From Paraspadella gotoi (taxonomy: Eukaryota > Chaetognatha): a stretch of DNA of 64,000 bases. The stretch lies in the NCBI GenBank assembly GCA_051294375.1, contig CM119264.1:14410682-14474681 (forward strand), written 5' to 3'. Shown here in pieces: positions 47,717 through 58,702 of this stretch. Below the pieces are notes generated by a model. That model was not told the origin of the DNA, did not search any database, and worked only from the letters and a program-made list of their open reading frames with translations. Position 1 is the first letter of the stretch. Each line of letters opens with the position of its first letter. Position numbers and translations under genes: made by a program.

Positions 47717-50070
47717 TCATTGGAAGACGTAGTCCACCAAATCGGCGGCGACGACGACGGCGCCGTCGACCACCTTCGCCTCCAGTGCCGCCAACTTCAT
47801 ACGTCCGTTCTGAGACAGGTTGACGCCCTTGTTGTTACTCGCGTTGATTCGTGGGATGAGGTGGGAGGCGGTGAAGACGCGGATTAGGCGGTTGATGGCG
47901 GAGGTGGAGTCGGCCGAGTCGTCGAGGGGACAAATAGGCTCCACGGATTCAACCGCGACGTCACTCAATGTAAACTAAATTGTAATTTAAACATAATTAG
48001 TTAATATAAAATGGCGACACGATTCATAGACGTCATAATTATGTTAGTTGTTAGTATAATCTAAAAAAGTTTTGTAAAGAATTGTAATTTACAATATTTC
48101 CTATCATTTGATTACTTACTTCTAATCTTATGAGTAAGTTTCACGACATTCACGTTAATGAGTTTCATAAGTTTTAAGCTTTATGAGTAAATTTTACTTA
48201 CCCTAAGCTGGTTCTCTTCGTCGAATCCGAGTTGACAAAAAACTTTCAGTACGAAACGCGTCTTCAGTGTCAACTTCGCTTCCGACGGGGCGTGGTCGGC
48301 GGCGTCGGCGTTCTCGACTACGGGTTCCAGCATTGTGAGGAGACCCTCCAATCTGAAAGATATGCCTTCGGAGGCCGATAATTCGCAGGAGGTGTTCAAG
48401 ATAATATCGACGAAAGTTTGGGAGGGAAGTTCGCCTCCTACGATCGCGAACACCTCCTTCAAAGCTTCCCCTACTTCCTCATTCAATTCCGGCGTCGAAA
48501 TAATAAATTTAGCCTCACGAAGTCCGGACGCGTGAAGAAAGGAGTTGAAAAAACTGAGAAGGAGATAAAATTGATGAAGTTAAATGTTTTTTTTATTTTG
48601 GTGTCCTTATTTTTTATTAAGAAAATATAATTCATACACGCATTTCAAATGGGAGGGAAATGAAAAGAGTTGTTATAACTCTTAACCTACTGACTGTGAT
48701 TAATATTTGTTCATTTCATTAGTTAGTTAGTTTATGTTCCTATAAAGCAAATTGAACCTAGGCAATGCCCGACTACAACGTCATAGCAACTGGTGCGCTT
48801 GCCTTCCAGCAGCTTTTTTTGCAACTTTTCTCTCCTCTTATTTGATACTACAATTTTAAACTCATTGTGAAAAAAATTTAGACAAATATTTTAATTTCTT
48901 TTACAATTACATTCATTAGTTAGTATAATGTCTTGGGAGAATGCAAACAATTTTTATTAATATATTTCAAGGTTTACTTAGGCAACGGGATTAGATCATT
49001 GTTCTTTTGCAATTTTTTTTCAAAGCTGAAATTCTTATTTTCCATAAGTTTTAACTATGTGTTTCGTGTTTCGTGTTTTAACTATTTTTTCGTTGTGTTG
49101 TAGATTAGAAATAAGTTTAAAATAGTTCAAAAACGATTTTATTTTGAGACAGTGGACAAACTGGACATGTTTCGACTTTGATTCAAGTCTTCATCAGCGC
49201 TTGAAAAAACTATAAAATGAAAAAGGCTGTCATTGTGGTTATGAAAAGCTTTTGATATTTAGATTGCTCAGACACATACCCCAATGTCTATATCTGTAAG
49301 ATGAACCAAAATTTTCAAACATCTCCTTTTTTTAATAAAAATAGTTTTGTTTTTTTTTCTAACCGGATGCAAAAAATTTGCTTTTTTAAAATGCGACCAC
49401 GAGATTGATGAGCACCTTACTAAGAAAGTTAGTTGGAAAATAAAAAAAAGTCAGCAATTTTTTTTACCAAAGTGCCAAATCTGAAGTTGCTATAACAAAT
49501 AATTTAGCCACTGTATTTGATTCTTTCATTTCACTCCCATTTGAAATCCGTGGAGTTTAAAGTTTCGCTCAATTCTTTTTGCTTCAGTACTACAGTCTAA
49601 ATATATTCTAGATTGGCGCTTATAAGTAATTTACAAGAAACAATCTAAATTCCCTCACCGTTTGCCGATGATCAATGAGGCATCCCGGTGTTGCTGCGTC
49701 GCCGCCGCCGCCAAAGTCAACGCCATCTCATCCTCCCGATCCTGCGCCATCAACCACGCCCACTCGTTTCCCGGTTCCACGAATTGAGCGGCGTTTCGAA
49801 CGACAATGGCGCCATTTTCGGCGCTCACTTCCTCGACGGAGAAGTCGATCGTAAGCTGGCGCCCGTCCGCGCCTTGGTATTCGTAATGACGCCGGAAGTC
49901 GATGCCAAGACCCGCGCCGAGACGATCGAGGGCGTTGCGGAGTCCCTCGGAGAGGCGTCGCTCCAACTGACGACGAATGTCCTTACAAAATCAAATGAAA
50001 ATTCTCATTATTTATTTAGTAATTAGTTGTTTTCTTTCTTTTTCTTTCATTCATTCATTCATTCATTCAT

Positions 50071-50122
<52 letters not shown>

Positions 50123-50223
50123 TTCTTTCTTTCTTTCTTTCTTTCTTTCTTTATTTATTTATTTATTTATTTATTTATTTCTTTATTTTTTTTTTCTTTC
50201 TTTTCTTTCTTTCTTTCTTTCTT

Positions 50224-50259
<36 letters not shown>

Positions 50260-52783
50260 TCCCTTTTTCTTTCTTACCCCCTGAAACATTTCCAGAATGA
50301 GATTGTAGATTCCGTCTCCTCCCGAGTGAACTTTGACCTTAAGATCCTCTAAAGAGGATGACAACTCCTTGACGACCAGAGTTCCTCCTTGGAAGATGAC
50401 GGTGGCCGAGGCAACCACACCACGGCCGGTAATCTCAAGGCCACCCGAGTGACGGGCCAGTCTCATCTTGAAAATCAAATTGATAGATTGATCGACAATC
50501 TGAATAAGATTTAAATTCGTGTTTTAAACTTACCTTTAATTTTCCCCTCGTTCCAACCTCCCACCTCCAGTCTCCCGTCAGAGAAGCTTCGTCAATTCTG
50601 AGTTGAAGGGTGAAGACGCCGTTGGCTGCGCTGCCCGAGCAGACCCCTGAGGGATTGACGATTGAAGGAAAGATTGAGAGAAATGCGGCGAATCAATGAC
50701 AACTATGGAACGAATAGATCTGAACTCTCACCCTTGATAACCCTCGACACTTTTTGGTTCCTCAGCCACCATTTCGCCATCCCGCTTTTCCCCTCGGCGT
50801 CCTTCAGCTGCAGATTCTGGAGGTGCTGAACTGCTAAGTTGGCCACCTTGTCAACGATCTTGTCGATGGCGCTCGGGGAGACTCTCAGCGTCATTCCCGG
50901 TGGCCGAGGAGGCGATTTAGGGGCTGAGGCTGCGTCGAGGCTGCGAAATAGCGAATTTACACAATTACAGCTTTTATTATTTCCAATTTTCGTGTGACTT
51001 TTAAGTAACGTTTTTTTTTTCTTCATTTTATATTTTGAAAATTAGTATTACCTGCCATCCGCCACCCCACCGGCGCTCAATTCTTCGAACAATGAAGCCA
51101 TGGCGCATTTTTGGGCCATATTCGGCGCCAAACTTTGAAGTGCAGCGGAGCCGGCCATTTTTAGGAACTCGGCGTCGTGAAATCCCTCTCTGCGAAGGCG
51201 GCGTTGGTAATCGTCGCTGATCTTAAATTTGTCGAAAAGAAGTTGCAGCCGAGAAGCGACGACGTCGGCGCCAGCGGGACGCCGCGGAGAGTCTGCAGGC
51301 GACAATAACAATAAAATCGAAGTCAGTGTCAGGAACCTTTTGCGGAATAGACCTTCAACTGGCAACGAGCGTCGAAGAAAACCCATCGACGCCTTGGCGC
51401 CCGACAAGGTCATGGCGCCAAGGCTCCTGATCCTGTAATACATTGTGGATCCACGGGTTTTCAAAACCCCCAACGATGCGCAAAAAGAGGTCAGGGCGCC
51501 CAAACGTTCGAGTTTTCGTAACATTCGCCGCCACAGCTCCAACACGCCGTGCTTCTTTCCATTACCCGATCCGCCGACAGCGGCGACGTCGTTTCCGTTT
51601 CCTGATGCGCCGCTCAAATGAGACTCGAGTGACGACAAAAACGCCGCCTTTTCGTTAGGAAGACAAAAGACGCGTTTGTCTTTGAGGAGGAACTCGAGCC
51701 AATTGCCCGGAACGGGTCGCCAGGCCGGAGCCGCGGAAGTTGGGGGGGTGCATACGGCGAGGATGGCCCGGCGGAGCTTCGAGGCGTACATTAGCTGAAA
51801 AAAATATAGAAAAAATAACGTATTAGATAAAAGTCTTTTTTGGAATAAAATTGGTAATGGTAATTTGGACCATTGTCCTCGTTTCCTTGAAACTTCTGTT
51901 CAACCCTCCTCTTTCCTTCATCCGTATTTGCTGCAACCAAACCTGTAGTTTACCCGCCGTCGACCTTTCGTACTCTGCCGAGACGACGACGATGAAAACT
52001 GCGGCGCCGTAGATTGACGACGCCACGTTATCGGGCAAAGAGGCGGCGCCCTCTGCGACGTCGGCGCCGTCGGGGGCGTTCCGGACATCGACGAACCGCT
52101 TGTCGGAGTCGCGGAGAATCTCCAGAACGAGGCAATCCTCCTGTTGGTGATCGTCGTTGAGAGGAAGGGCGCTGCATCTGCTGACGAATGCGTCGTAGTT
52201 AGCCGATGGAAGCAGGAGGCGACCCTTGTTGTCGGCGTAGGAATCCGAGTTTGACAGGAGGCTGGGTTCAAGGAATTAGCTTTATCGATGACATGGAAAA
52301 GTAAAAGATAAAAAAAATTCAAAAGTAATCAGCCGCAGGCTTTAATTATGAGAAACCAAAACAAATGCGCATTGAATAAACATGCAGGTACCCTTGAGTT
52401 CATAATCTAATAATTGTTTATTTTCTCAGGATAAATAAAAGCCAACTCATTCGCACCGTTTTATTCATACTCATTGTACTCTCTTTAATTTCGTCAACTC
52501 CTTCCTCCACCAACCTCGTATTGAACCCGCCACCGCCACGAGTGACAACGTTAACGCCGCCGGCGACTTTCCCGATTTCTCCAATCGGCGAATAGTTGAG
52601 GATGAAGGCGCCGCGAAGATCGTGAGTCACGTGAACGCCGAGGGGCTTAGGCCCAGTCAAGGACGCCGGCGCCACGCTGACTTGAGGCGATGGCGCTATA
52701 GACGCCACAGGGCGAGGAACCAACTGCGGTTGAATAAACGAGGGTGAAAAGGACGTCATGGTACTATTAGCCTCGCTAATCAT
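47717..52783 (-). CDS. TIR + SAM-like + BPI/LBP-fold protein, 9 exons
   Basis: Exons: about 52470-52783, 51943-52261, 51052-51794, 50732-50940, 50534-50646, 50278-50466, 49659-49981, 48202-48553, 47717-47974. Phases match from exon 2 to the stop; exon 1's donor is uncertain. About 930 residues. Exons 2-3 hold a TIR domain: box 1 YDAFVS (52180-52197), then AAVFIVVVSAEYERST (about 51970-52000), then LRRAILAVCTPP and NWLEFLLKDKRVFCL. The end of exon 3 has a SAM-like helical segment, KISDDYQRRLRREGFHDAEF to MASLFEEL. Exons 4-9 read as a BPI/LBP/CETP-type (TULIP) lipid-binding fold: RVSPSAIDKIVDKVANLAVQ; GVVASATVIFQGGTLVVKEL; HSGGDGIYNLILEMF; IRRQLERRLSEGLRNAL; and a family-like end NLSQNGRMKLAALEAKVVDG. 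BPI and LBP bind LPS outside cells, but no N-terminal signal peptide is seen; a short hydrophobic run (FLTLTSILLLLSPA) lies in the TIR-SAM linker. Two adjacent genes remain possible. Confidence 0.72.
49155..49205 (-). ncRNA. Hammerhead-like motif in a repeat (intron 7)
   Basis: On the minus strand: CTGATGA, one extra A, stem GACTT, loop GAATCA, stem AAGTC, then GAAAC, AT, GTC. This is the order of a type I hammerhead core with a minimal stem III. A second copy at 60960-61002 has a different but equally paired stem. The extra A beside the core and the imperfect stem I make activity doubtful. Probably the terminal part of a retroelement of the Penelope or retrozyme kind. Confidence 0.4.
50038..50257. 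repeat. (TTTC)n, (TTTA)n, (CATT)n and (CT)n cluster
   Basis: Compound microsatellite inside intron 6 of the minus-strand TIR-BPI gene; the open frames over it are artefacts of the repeats. Confidence 0.95.
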
Positions 52784-52799
52784 AGGTAGAGGAAGCTTG

Positions 52800-53484
52800 T
52801 AGTTGACGCAATTCTAATTTGTTTATAATGCGAATTCAACAAGGTTGATTCAGTATATCAACTAACATTGACTAAGTCTGAGCAAACGAATACATAATAA
52901 AATAAAGAGAAAAAAAAACAGTTAATTAAATAAAATTAATTAATTAATACGTAAACAAAAATTGTTTTTATGTTTATGTTTATAACTAAAGGCACCTGAT
53001 TCTCCGTAGGTTCCATTTTTAATTTAGGGATACCTTCCTTTTTCTATTTGGCAAAAAATTTTATGTTCGTCACTGTTTTTTTTTCACATATATTGCTGAA
53101 TATTGAATACTTATTATTCATGCTGGGAATTAAGTTTTTTTTGTTGTTGGCTTTTCGCTCGATGCGGGTTACTAACTAGACTTTCAAAAAAAATTGCTCT
53201 GATTCGTCAAAAACTTTTTTTCCCTCGAATCAGCTGTGAATAATATTCAACCGGATCCTTGAGGAATTTCGTCGTCGTTTCGTAATAGTCGTCTTTATCG
53301 TCTCCGTTGACTTAATCATTAAATAATGTATTAGAAGAATTAGAATATAAAAAACAAATATAAAAAGTCTTCTAGAGAGCATAAAAGAGAAAAAAAAAGA
53401 AAGATAAAAAGAAAAAGAAATGAAAAAACATAAACGTGGCTGAAAAAAAAAGGAAAAAAGTAACAAGGAACAAAATCAGAGAAA

Positions 53485-53552
<68 letters not shown>

Positions 53553-54445
53553 AGAAAGAAAGAAAGAAAGAAGGAAGTAATGAAAGAAGGAAAATGCGAT
53601 CAAAACGATAAATTAAGCTATTATTACTATGACTACTATTACTATTAAAGAGAAAAAAGAACCCCAAAAAATCGATGCTAAGAAAAAATACAAACAAAAA
53701 TCTATCAAATGCTTTTAAAATTTAATAGAATATTTCTTTTGAAAACGTAAATTACTTTTCGCCCTTGTAATTTTCCAAGTATTACCCCGTCGCGCCTAAA
53801 AGCAAACGTATTGAAGTATCTGGATCTAAGCCCTTGTAAAATTTCGTAAATGCTCAATTAAGAAATCTTTGCAACCCTTATTATATGGCTCTGCCCTTTC
53901 CTTAATAAATCGTCGATTGCAAAATCTTCCTGAAGAAAACTCGTGACCCAGGGCTTTCTATTTGTTGAGGACCAATCATGGGTCGAGAGAGGACCAATCA
54001 AGAGTCGGAACAAGCGTTAACCAGGGCACGAAAGAGGACCAATCATGAGGAAGAACATCGTCTCCCGGATTTTACCTTTAAGTCATGGTCCAATCGGTTG
54101 GCGCCGAAAAACCAGTTTCGACACGAAGACAAGATCAGCACGAAGGCGAGCGTGACTTACCTTCTACGGAAAGAAAACGAACGAGTTACTTACCAAATTT
54201 TTCAAACTTCGACTGCCAAACTTAAAAAATCGTTAAATTTAAATATTTTAAATATTTCAATATTTTGCTGAATTTTCGCTTCCGCGAAAATGACGATACT
54301 TACTTTAGGACCGGAGAAAGGTCCGGAAGGCGAGAAGGCAGCGACAGAGGAAAAGGTGATGTGACGTCATTGTTGTCCCCATTGTTTCATTGTGATAATT
54401 GTTGTCTTGTTGTCTTGTCTGGGCAAGGAGCCATCCATAAATTAA
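52800..54445. other. No gene seen; (GAAA)n inside
   Basis: Between the divergently transcribed TIR-BPI (-) and BRICHOS A (+) genes. Holds a (GAAA)n microsatellite at 53486-53573. Part of this interval must contain both promoters, but no motif stands out. A 97-codon frame at 53978 has no domain. Confidence 0.6.
53486..53573. repeat. (GAAA)n microsatellite
   Basis: About 21 GAAA units with one slip near 53552. Confidence 0.97.
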
Positions 54446-54449
54446 CTTG

Positions 54450-56956
54450 ATGATGAACGGTCCGTGGGAAAAGATCCATGCAGATAAAGACGATGACCAG
54501 AACAAAGTTTTTCTTCTCTCCCAAGCCGTTTTGAAACGCGCTATCTACGTAATATCACTCCTTGTAATACAATTTTTGCTTCAACCATTTTGTTTCAACC
54601 ATTTTCATTTATTCCTTTGAAGGCTCCGGAACCCATTGCGCCCGCGCCTGAACCAGTTCCGGTGGAGGTCAAGAATCCTCGAAGATCATGTTCGATCGCC
54701 ATCGCCGTTTTTCTCGGTACTTCTACGAATACTATTGATACTAATTGTATATACTAATTGTTTACTATACTCGGCCCTTGGGCTCGGCAATTGAAGAATT
54801 TTGTTGCTGAAGAGACAGTAATTATTGATAAGTGTTAATGACAGAACCGTTCAATATAAGCAGTCCCTGAGCTTCGGATCAGGCTGTAACACCATGTTAC
54901 AGGCGGGTTAAGCGCCCCGTCCCTCTTCACTGCCAGACGACCACCGGGCTAGAACCCCGGACCTTTTGGATTGGGAGGCGAATGACTTGCCTCCGGCACC
55001 AACGACCGCTGATGAACGGTTGGTGGATTTTGGTCCACCATATTGCTCGGTTTCTTTGCAATCAATCTAAACGTCACAAGACAATTTTTTTTGTAGCTTT
55101 GGTTATCATCGGAGCCCTTGTCGGGCTTGGCCTCTGGTTCGGTCTGGGTAAAAATCGCAAACACGGCTTCTGCAACGTTCGTTACATCGATGGAAAGCGG
55201 TAAGAACATAACGAAATAGACACCGATTTGATAAGAAAATTTTATTTATATTGTGTTTGTAATTTTATATAAATGATAAGCTACATTAATAGTCGGTTTT
55301 CACTTATTTTATTTGTAAGAGCGTAAGTTATAATTAAATTAATTATGTTATAATTGTTTAGGGTGGTTTTAATAAATCAGATAAAAGTTGGCAAAAATGA
55401 CCGAATTTCGATTGAAAGAAACCGCGCTAATACTTCGCAGTTCGCCGGCTTTTTTTCCCACAACGCACCATTTTATCTTAAATTCGGAATTAAGTTAATT
55501 TTTTGAGTTAAGAATAGGTTATGGTTTAGGACTTGGTTTATGATTAGGGTTAGGTATTTGGGTTAGATGTTAAGGTTAGAAATTAGGGATTACGATTAAG
55601 GGTCATGGTTTATAATTAGTTTATAATTTATAAACTAATTTTTAACCCTCATCCTAATTATAAACCATGACCCTTAATCGTAATCCCTAATTTCTAATAT
55701 AATATAAATATAAAAACATATTTAGGTTAAATATCAAGGTTAAAATTAACTTCTGGGATAAACGAACAGAAATGGGGCACTCTCGGAAAAGAGAGCGCGG
55801 TTCTCATGTTCCAAACGGATTTCTCTCCTCGTAATCGCCAGATGTCTTGAATGCCCTCTCCCTGAATCTAATGAAGATGATCAATGTCGAAACCCCCGAG
55901 CACTAATTTCGTAATATATAGAAAATCTTTCCCCGCAAAGTTACAAAAACTACACGGAGAATGTGGACGTCAAATCCCCCACATGTCAAGTGATGGAGGT
56001 GCCGAAATTGGGGGCGTGGCACCGAGCGCGATTCATTCACGACTTCGATGTGAACAAGACGGCCATTCACGACATCGACAACCGCGTTTGCTTCGTGATG
56101 CAGCTGAACAGGAGCGTCGTACCCCCGCCCAAGAACTTTACGGATTTCTTCGAGAAGTTCCAGGTATTAGGGAAGAGCTAAAAAAAAAAGTATTATAATT
56201 ATTTCATGAATTTATCGTTTTTTATCTACAGGAGGGCGTCTACAACGTGAACGCGACGGTCGTCAGCCGCACGATGCACGTGACTCGAGGTCCGCTGACG
56301 TGGGATCAGCTTCGCCGTTACGGAAACTACATCCCGTACGAGTGCGTCTACGTCGACACTTTCGACATAGCCCCCGGCAAGAGCCGCCACCACAGGATCA
56401 CCGAGCAACGTTTCTTCGACATGGGTAAGAGCGAAATATGTTTTGCTAAAAATTCCTGGATAGTATTAAGGTTATTATGACCAGAGATGCAGAGGCAATC
56501 CCAAAACCGGACAAGAACGCGTTGGACGCGATTTTTGTTTAGGTGGTAAACTCGGATTACAGAAAAAAAATTAGGGAGAAAAAAGCGAAAGCAAAAGTGG
56601 AAGAATAAAAAAACTTTTTGTAATTTTATTTTTATTGTCTTTCTCTCTCTTTTTTTTATATAAAAAATATTTATTTAATCTAATCTTTTTCAATTAAAAA
56701 TATTTAAAAAACTTTATGAAAGAGCCAGAAGCAAACTAGAGGCAATCCGGGTAAAAAAAATAGAAAGCTAATGCAAAAACAAAGGCGAGGAGACTTTCGG
56801 GAGGCGAGGAGGAGAGCCGGTCAAAATTCCTCGCTTCCAGCATCAACTTTTTTATTATTATTATGAAAACTAGTACCATGTAGCAGTAGTATTATATGTA
56901 ATTTATATTTAATTTAATTCTTTATAGGAATCGACTATCACATCCATCGCCACTGA
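54450..56956 (+). CDS. BRICHOS-domain type II membrane protein A
   Basis: Exons: 54450-54548, 54623-54716, 55097-55199, 55941-56163, 56232-56424, 56928-56956; phases match; 246 residues. A cytosolic N-terminus with a Pro/Glu segment (APEPIAPAPEPVPVEV) is followed by one membrane anchor split over exons 2-3 (SIAIAVFLALVIIGALVGLG), then a lumenal linker. The BRICHOS domain is in exons 4-5: WHRARFIHDFDVNKTAIHDI, NRVCFVMQLNRSVVPPPKNF, FFEKFQEGVYN, with the second domain Cys in YECVYVDTF. The family (ITM2/Bri, chondromodulin, proSP-C) uses this domain as an intramolecular chaperone for an aggregation-prone C-terminal peptide; here the C-terminus is short, ending GIDYHIHRH. The closest vertebrate-like pattern is ITM2. 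A SINE sits in intron 2. First of three tandem relatives. Confidence 0.85.
54845..55040 (-). mobile_element. tRNA-derived SINE, family S1
   Basis: Minus-strand copy inside intron 2 of BRICHOS gene A. Read on the minus strand: GTTGGTGCCGGAGGCAAG, CCAATCCAAAAGGTCC, B-box-like GGGTTCTAGCCCGGTGG, then AAGAGGGACGGGGCGC and CTGATCCGAAGCTCAGGGAC. The tRNA-like head is the best preserved part. Confidence 0.8.
55230..55930. other. BRICHOS A intron 3, foldback inside
   Basis: AT-rich intron with a run of TTAGG-like words at about 55515-55580 and a perfect foldback (separate entry). No coding pattern. Confidence 0.6.
55578..55695. repeat. Perfect foldback, 42-bp stem
   Basis: AGAAATTAGGGATTACGATT and the following 22 bases (55578-55619) are repeated as an exact reverse complement at 55654-55695, with a 34-base loop. 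The stem contains TTAGGG-like words, and its left flank has more (GGGTTAGG, GGGTTAGA). Recent inverted duplication or cloning/assembly artefact. Confidence 0.85.
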
Positions 56957-57336
56957 AGATGGGACATTTCAAAAGCAGTAGAGAATGAAGTACATTACCA
57001 AGACCACTCACATGCTGCTTTACTAATCTCTCTCTAAACTCATTACACATGAGGTTTTCAAGATCCCTTAAATTTTATGTTTTATGCAGGTCTTTCAAAA
57101 AATACAAAAATGAAATATATTTATTCATTTTTTTAGATAATTTTTTTAACTAAACCGTGATCAAAAAAATATAATTCTTGTTTTATTGAAAATTTAATTT
57201 TTTTTAATCGTTCTCATATATAGGACAAGAAGCTAGATTTTACTTTTACACAAAGAATTGTAAATGTAACCAGGTTATATTATTCTTGACTGGCTGTAAT
57301 AAAACGAATTATGAAAAACCCCTTGCCGTCGAACTA

Positions 57337-58196
57337 CACTGCAGCGCAAAAAAAGTAGCTTTAAATACCATTATTTTTTTTAATTTTAAGGTATAATTTT
57401 TTTAAAGAGTTATTAGTATAAACAAATTTTATATTGTTCAAGCAGTAGAATATAACAAGACTTTCAAATCAGAATCTTAAAATGGAATTGGGAAAAAATG
57501 ATTTTTAAGGTTTAATATTGATAATACTTCTTTTTCTGATTGATATTTATATTATAAAATTAATAAAATCATAATGGAATTAAACATATAAAGGGGTTGA
57601 TAATAAATTTGTATTACTTTTTTATAAATATACATATATATAAATATATGGCATTTTAATAATAAATATTGAAAACAATCAATTTTTTTAAAATTTTCTC
57701 AAAATTAAAAAATAATTTTATGATAAAAAATTAATTTTAATATAATTATAAAAGTTTATATTAGTCTGTTTTAATATAAGATTCCATAAAAGAAAACTTT
57801 GATATGAAAAAACTTTAAAAGTAACTTTGGGTAATTATCACTTAACTGCTTTTTTTATTTTTAAAAGATTATTTTTCTATATAGTTTTCTTATTTATTTT
57901 AATTTGATTTAGGTTGAAAATGGTTGACACCTATCCCTACAGATATTTGATGCTGAATTCGTTCAGCTAATTTTATATTATAAATATATTGTAATAAAAT
58001 AAATTTATTAATTTATTTTCATCAGATATTTTGTACCAATGGACTTTGACATCCTTTAACTTTCGGACTTTGAATTTAATAGGACCTGGAGAAATCGCTT
58101 TATCTTTCAATAAGATTTATTTTATATTCTTATATATTTATAAAATTCATTCATCTAATATAAAAAAAGTGGCTACTTTTTTTTTGCGCCGCAGTG
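57337..58196. mobile_element. Mariner-type MITE, 860 bp
   Basis: Terminal inverted repeats CACTGCAGCGCAAAAAAAGT (left) and the reverse complement of CACTGCGGCGCAAAAAAAAA (right), each bordered by TA, the mariner target site. The interior is AT-rich with no transposase. The right 200 bp match the truncated relative at 23923-24125. It lies between BRICHOS genes A and B. Confidence 0.85.
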
Positions 58197-58702
58197 TAGA
58201 TCGATAAAGATGGCTTTTTTGTATTGTCGCGGGTTAGATTCGACTCAGAAAACAAATGATCCAAAAACATTTTGACAAACTTGAAAAGGCCTTATAGAGA
58301 TAAGTTTTACCTTTTTTAAACGTTTATCATAATGATATGATGGAGGAAGACACTATCTAAAAAGAATATTATTATATTATATTATGAAAATTTTCAAATT
58401 ACTTGTTATTACTTGTTATTATTATAAAAATATTATTTAAGGAGCTTAAGTGCATTCGTGGACGCATCCCGTCACTTCCTATCCACCGTCCAAGTTTTTG
58501 TCCGGGCCCGGTCACGATTATTTTAAAAACGATCGATTCGCCTCGAAAATCGAATTGTGTCAAGTTCATTTCTCTTTTAGTAAAGTGCGTAGCTTGAAGC
58601 GGAACAAAGTTACGCAAATACTCCGAAAAATATAATACTAAGATTCTGTCTGACCTATTACTGATTAAGATTTAATATATTTGCTTTTATATTTATACAG
58701 AA

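Noticed and set aside
50027-50300. Open frames of Phe, Leu and Ser over the TTTC/TTTA repeats
   Set aside because: Microsatellite translation inside an intron of the minus-strand gene.
51052-51440. A separate signal-peptide-bearing gene starting at the Met before FLRRSLPVEG
   Set aside because: The hydrophobic run lies about 20 residues in after a basic stretch and the frame continues unbroken from the TIR part; kept only as an alternative in the TIR-BPI entry.
53978-54271. 97-codon plus-strand open frame (MGRERTNQESEQALTR...)
   Set aside because: Built from a short repeated word GAGGACCAATCA; no domain or splice partner.
55870-55906. Another hammerhead-like motif (CTAATGAAGATGATCAATGT then CGAAAC)
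   Set aside because: The core is CTAATGA rather than CTGATGA and stem pairing is poor.
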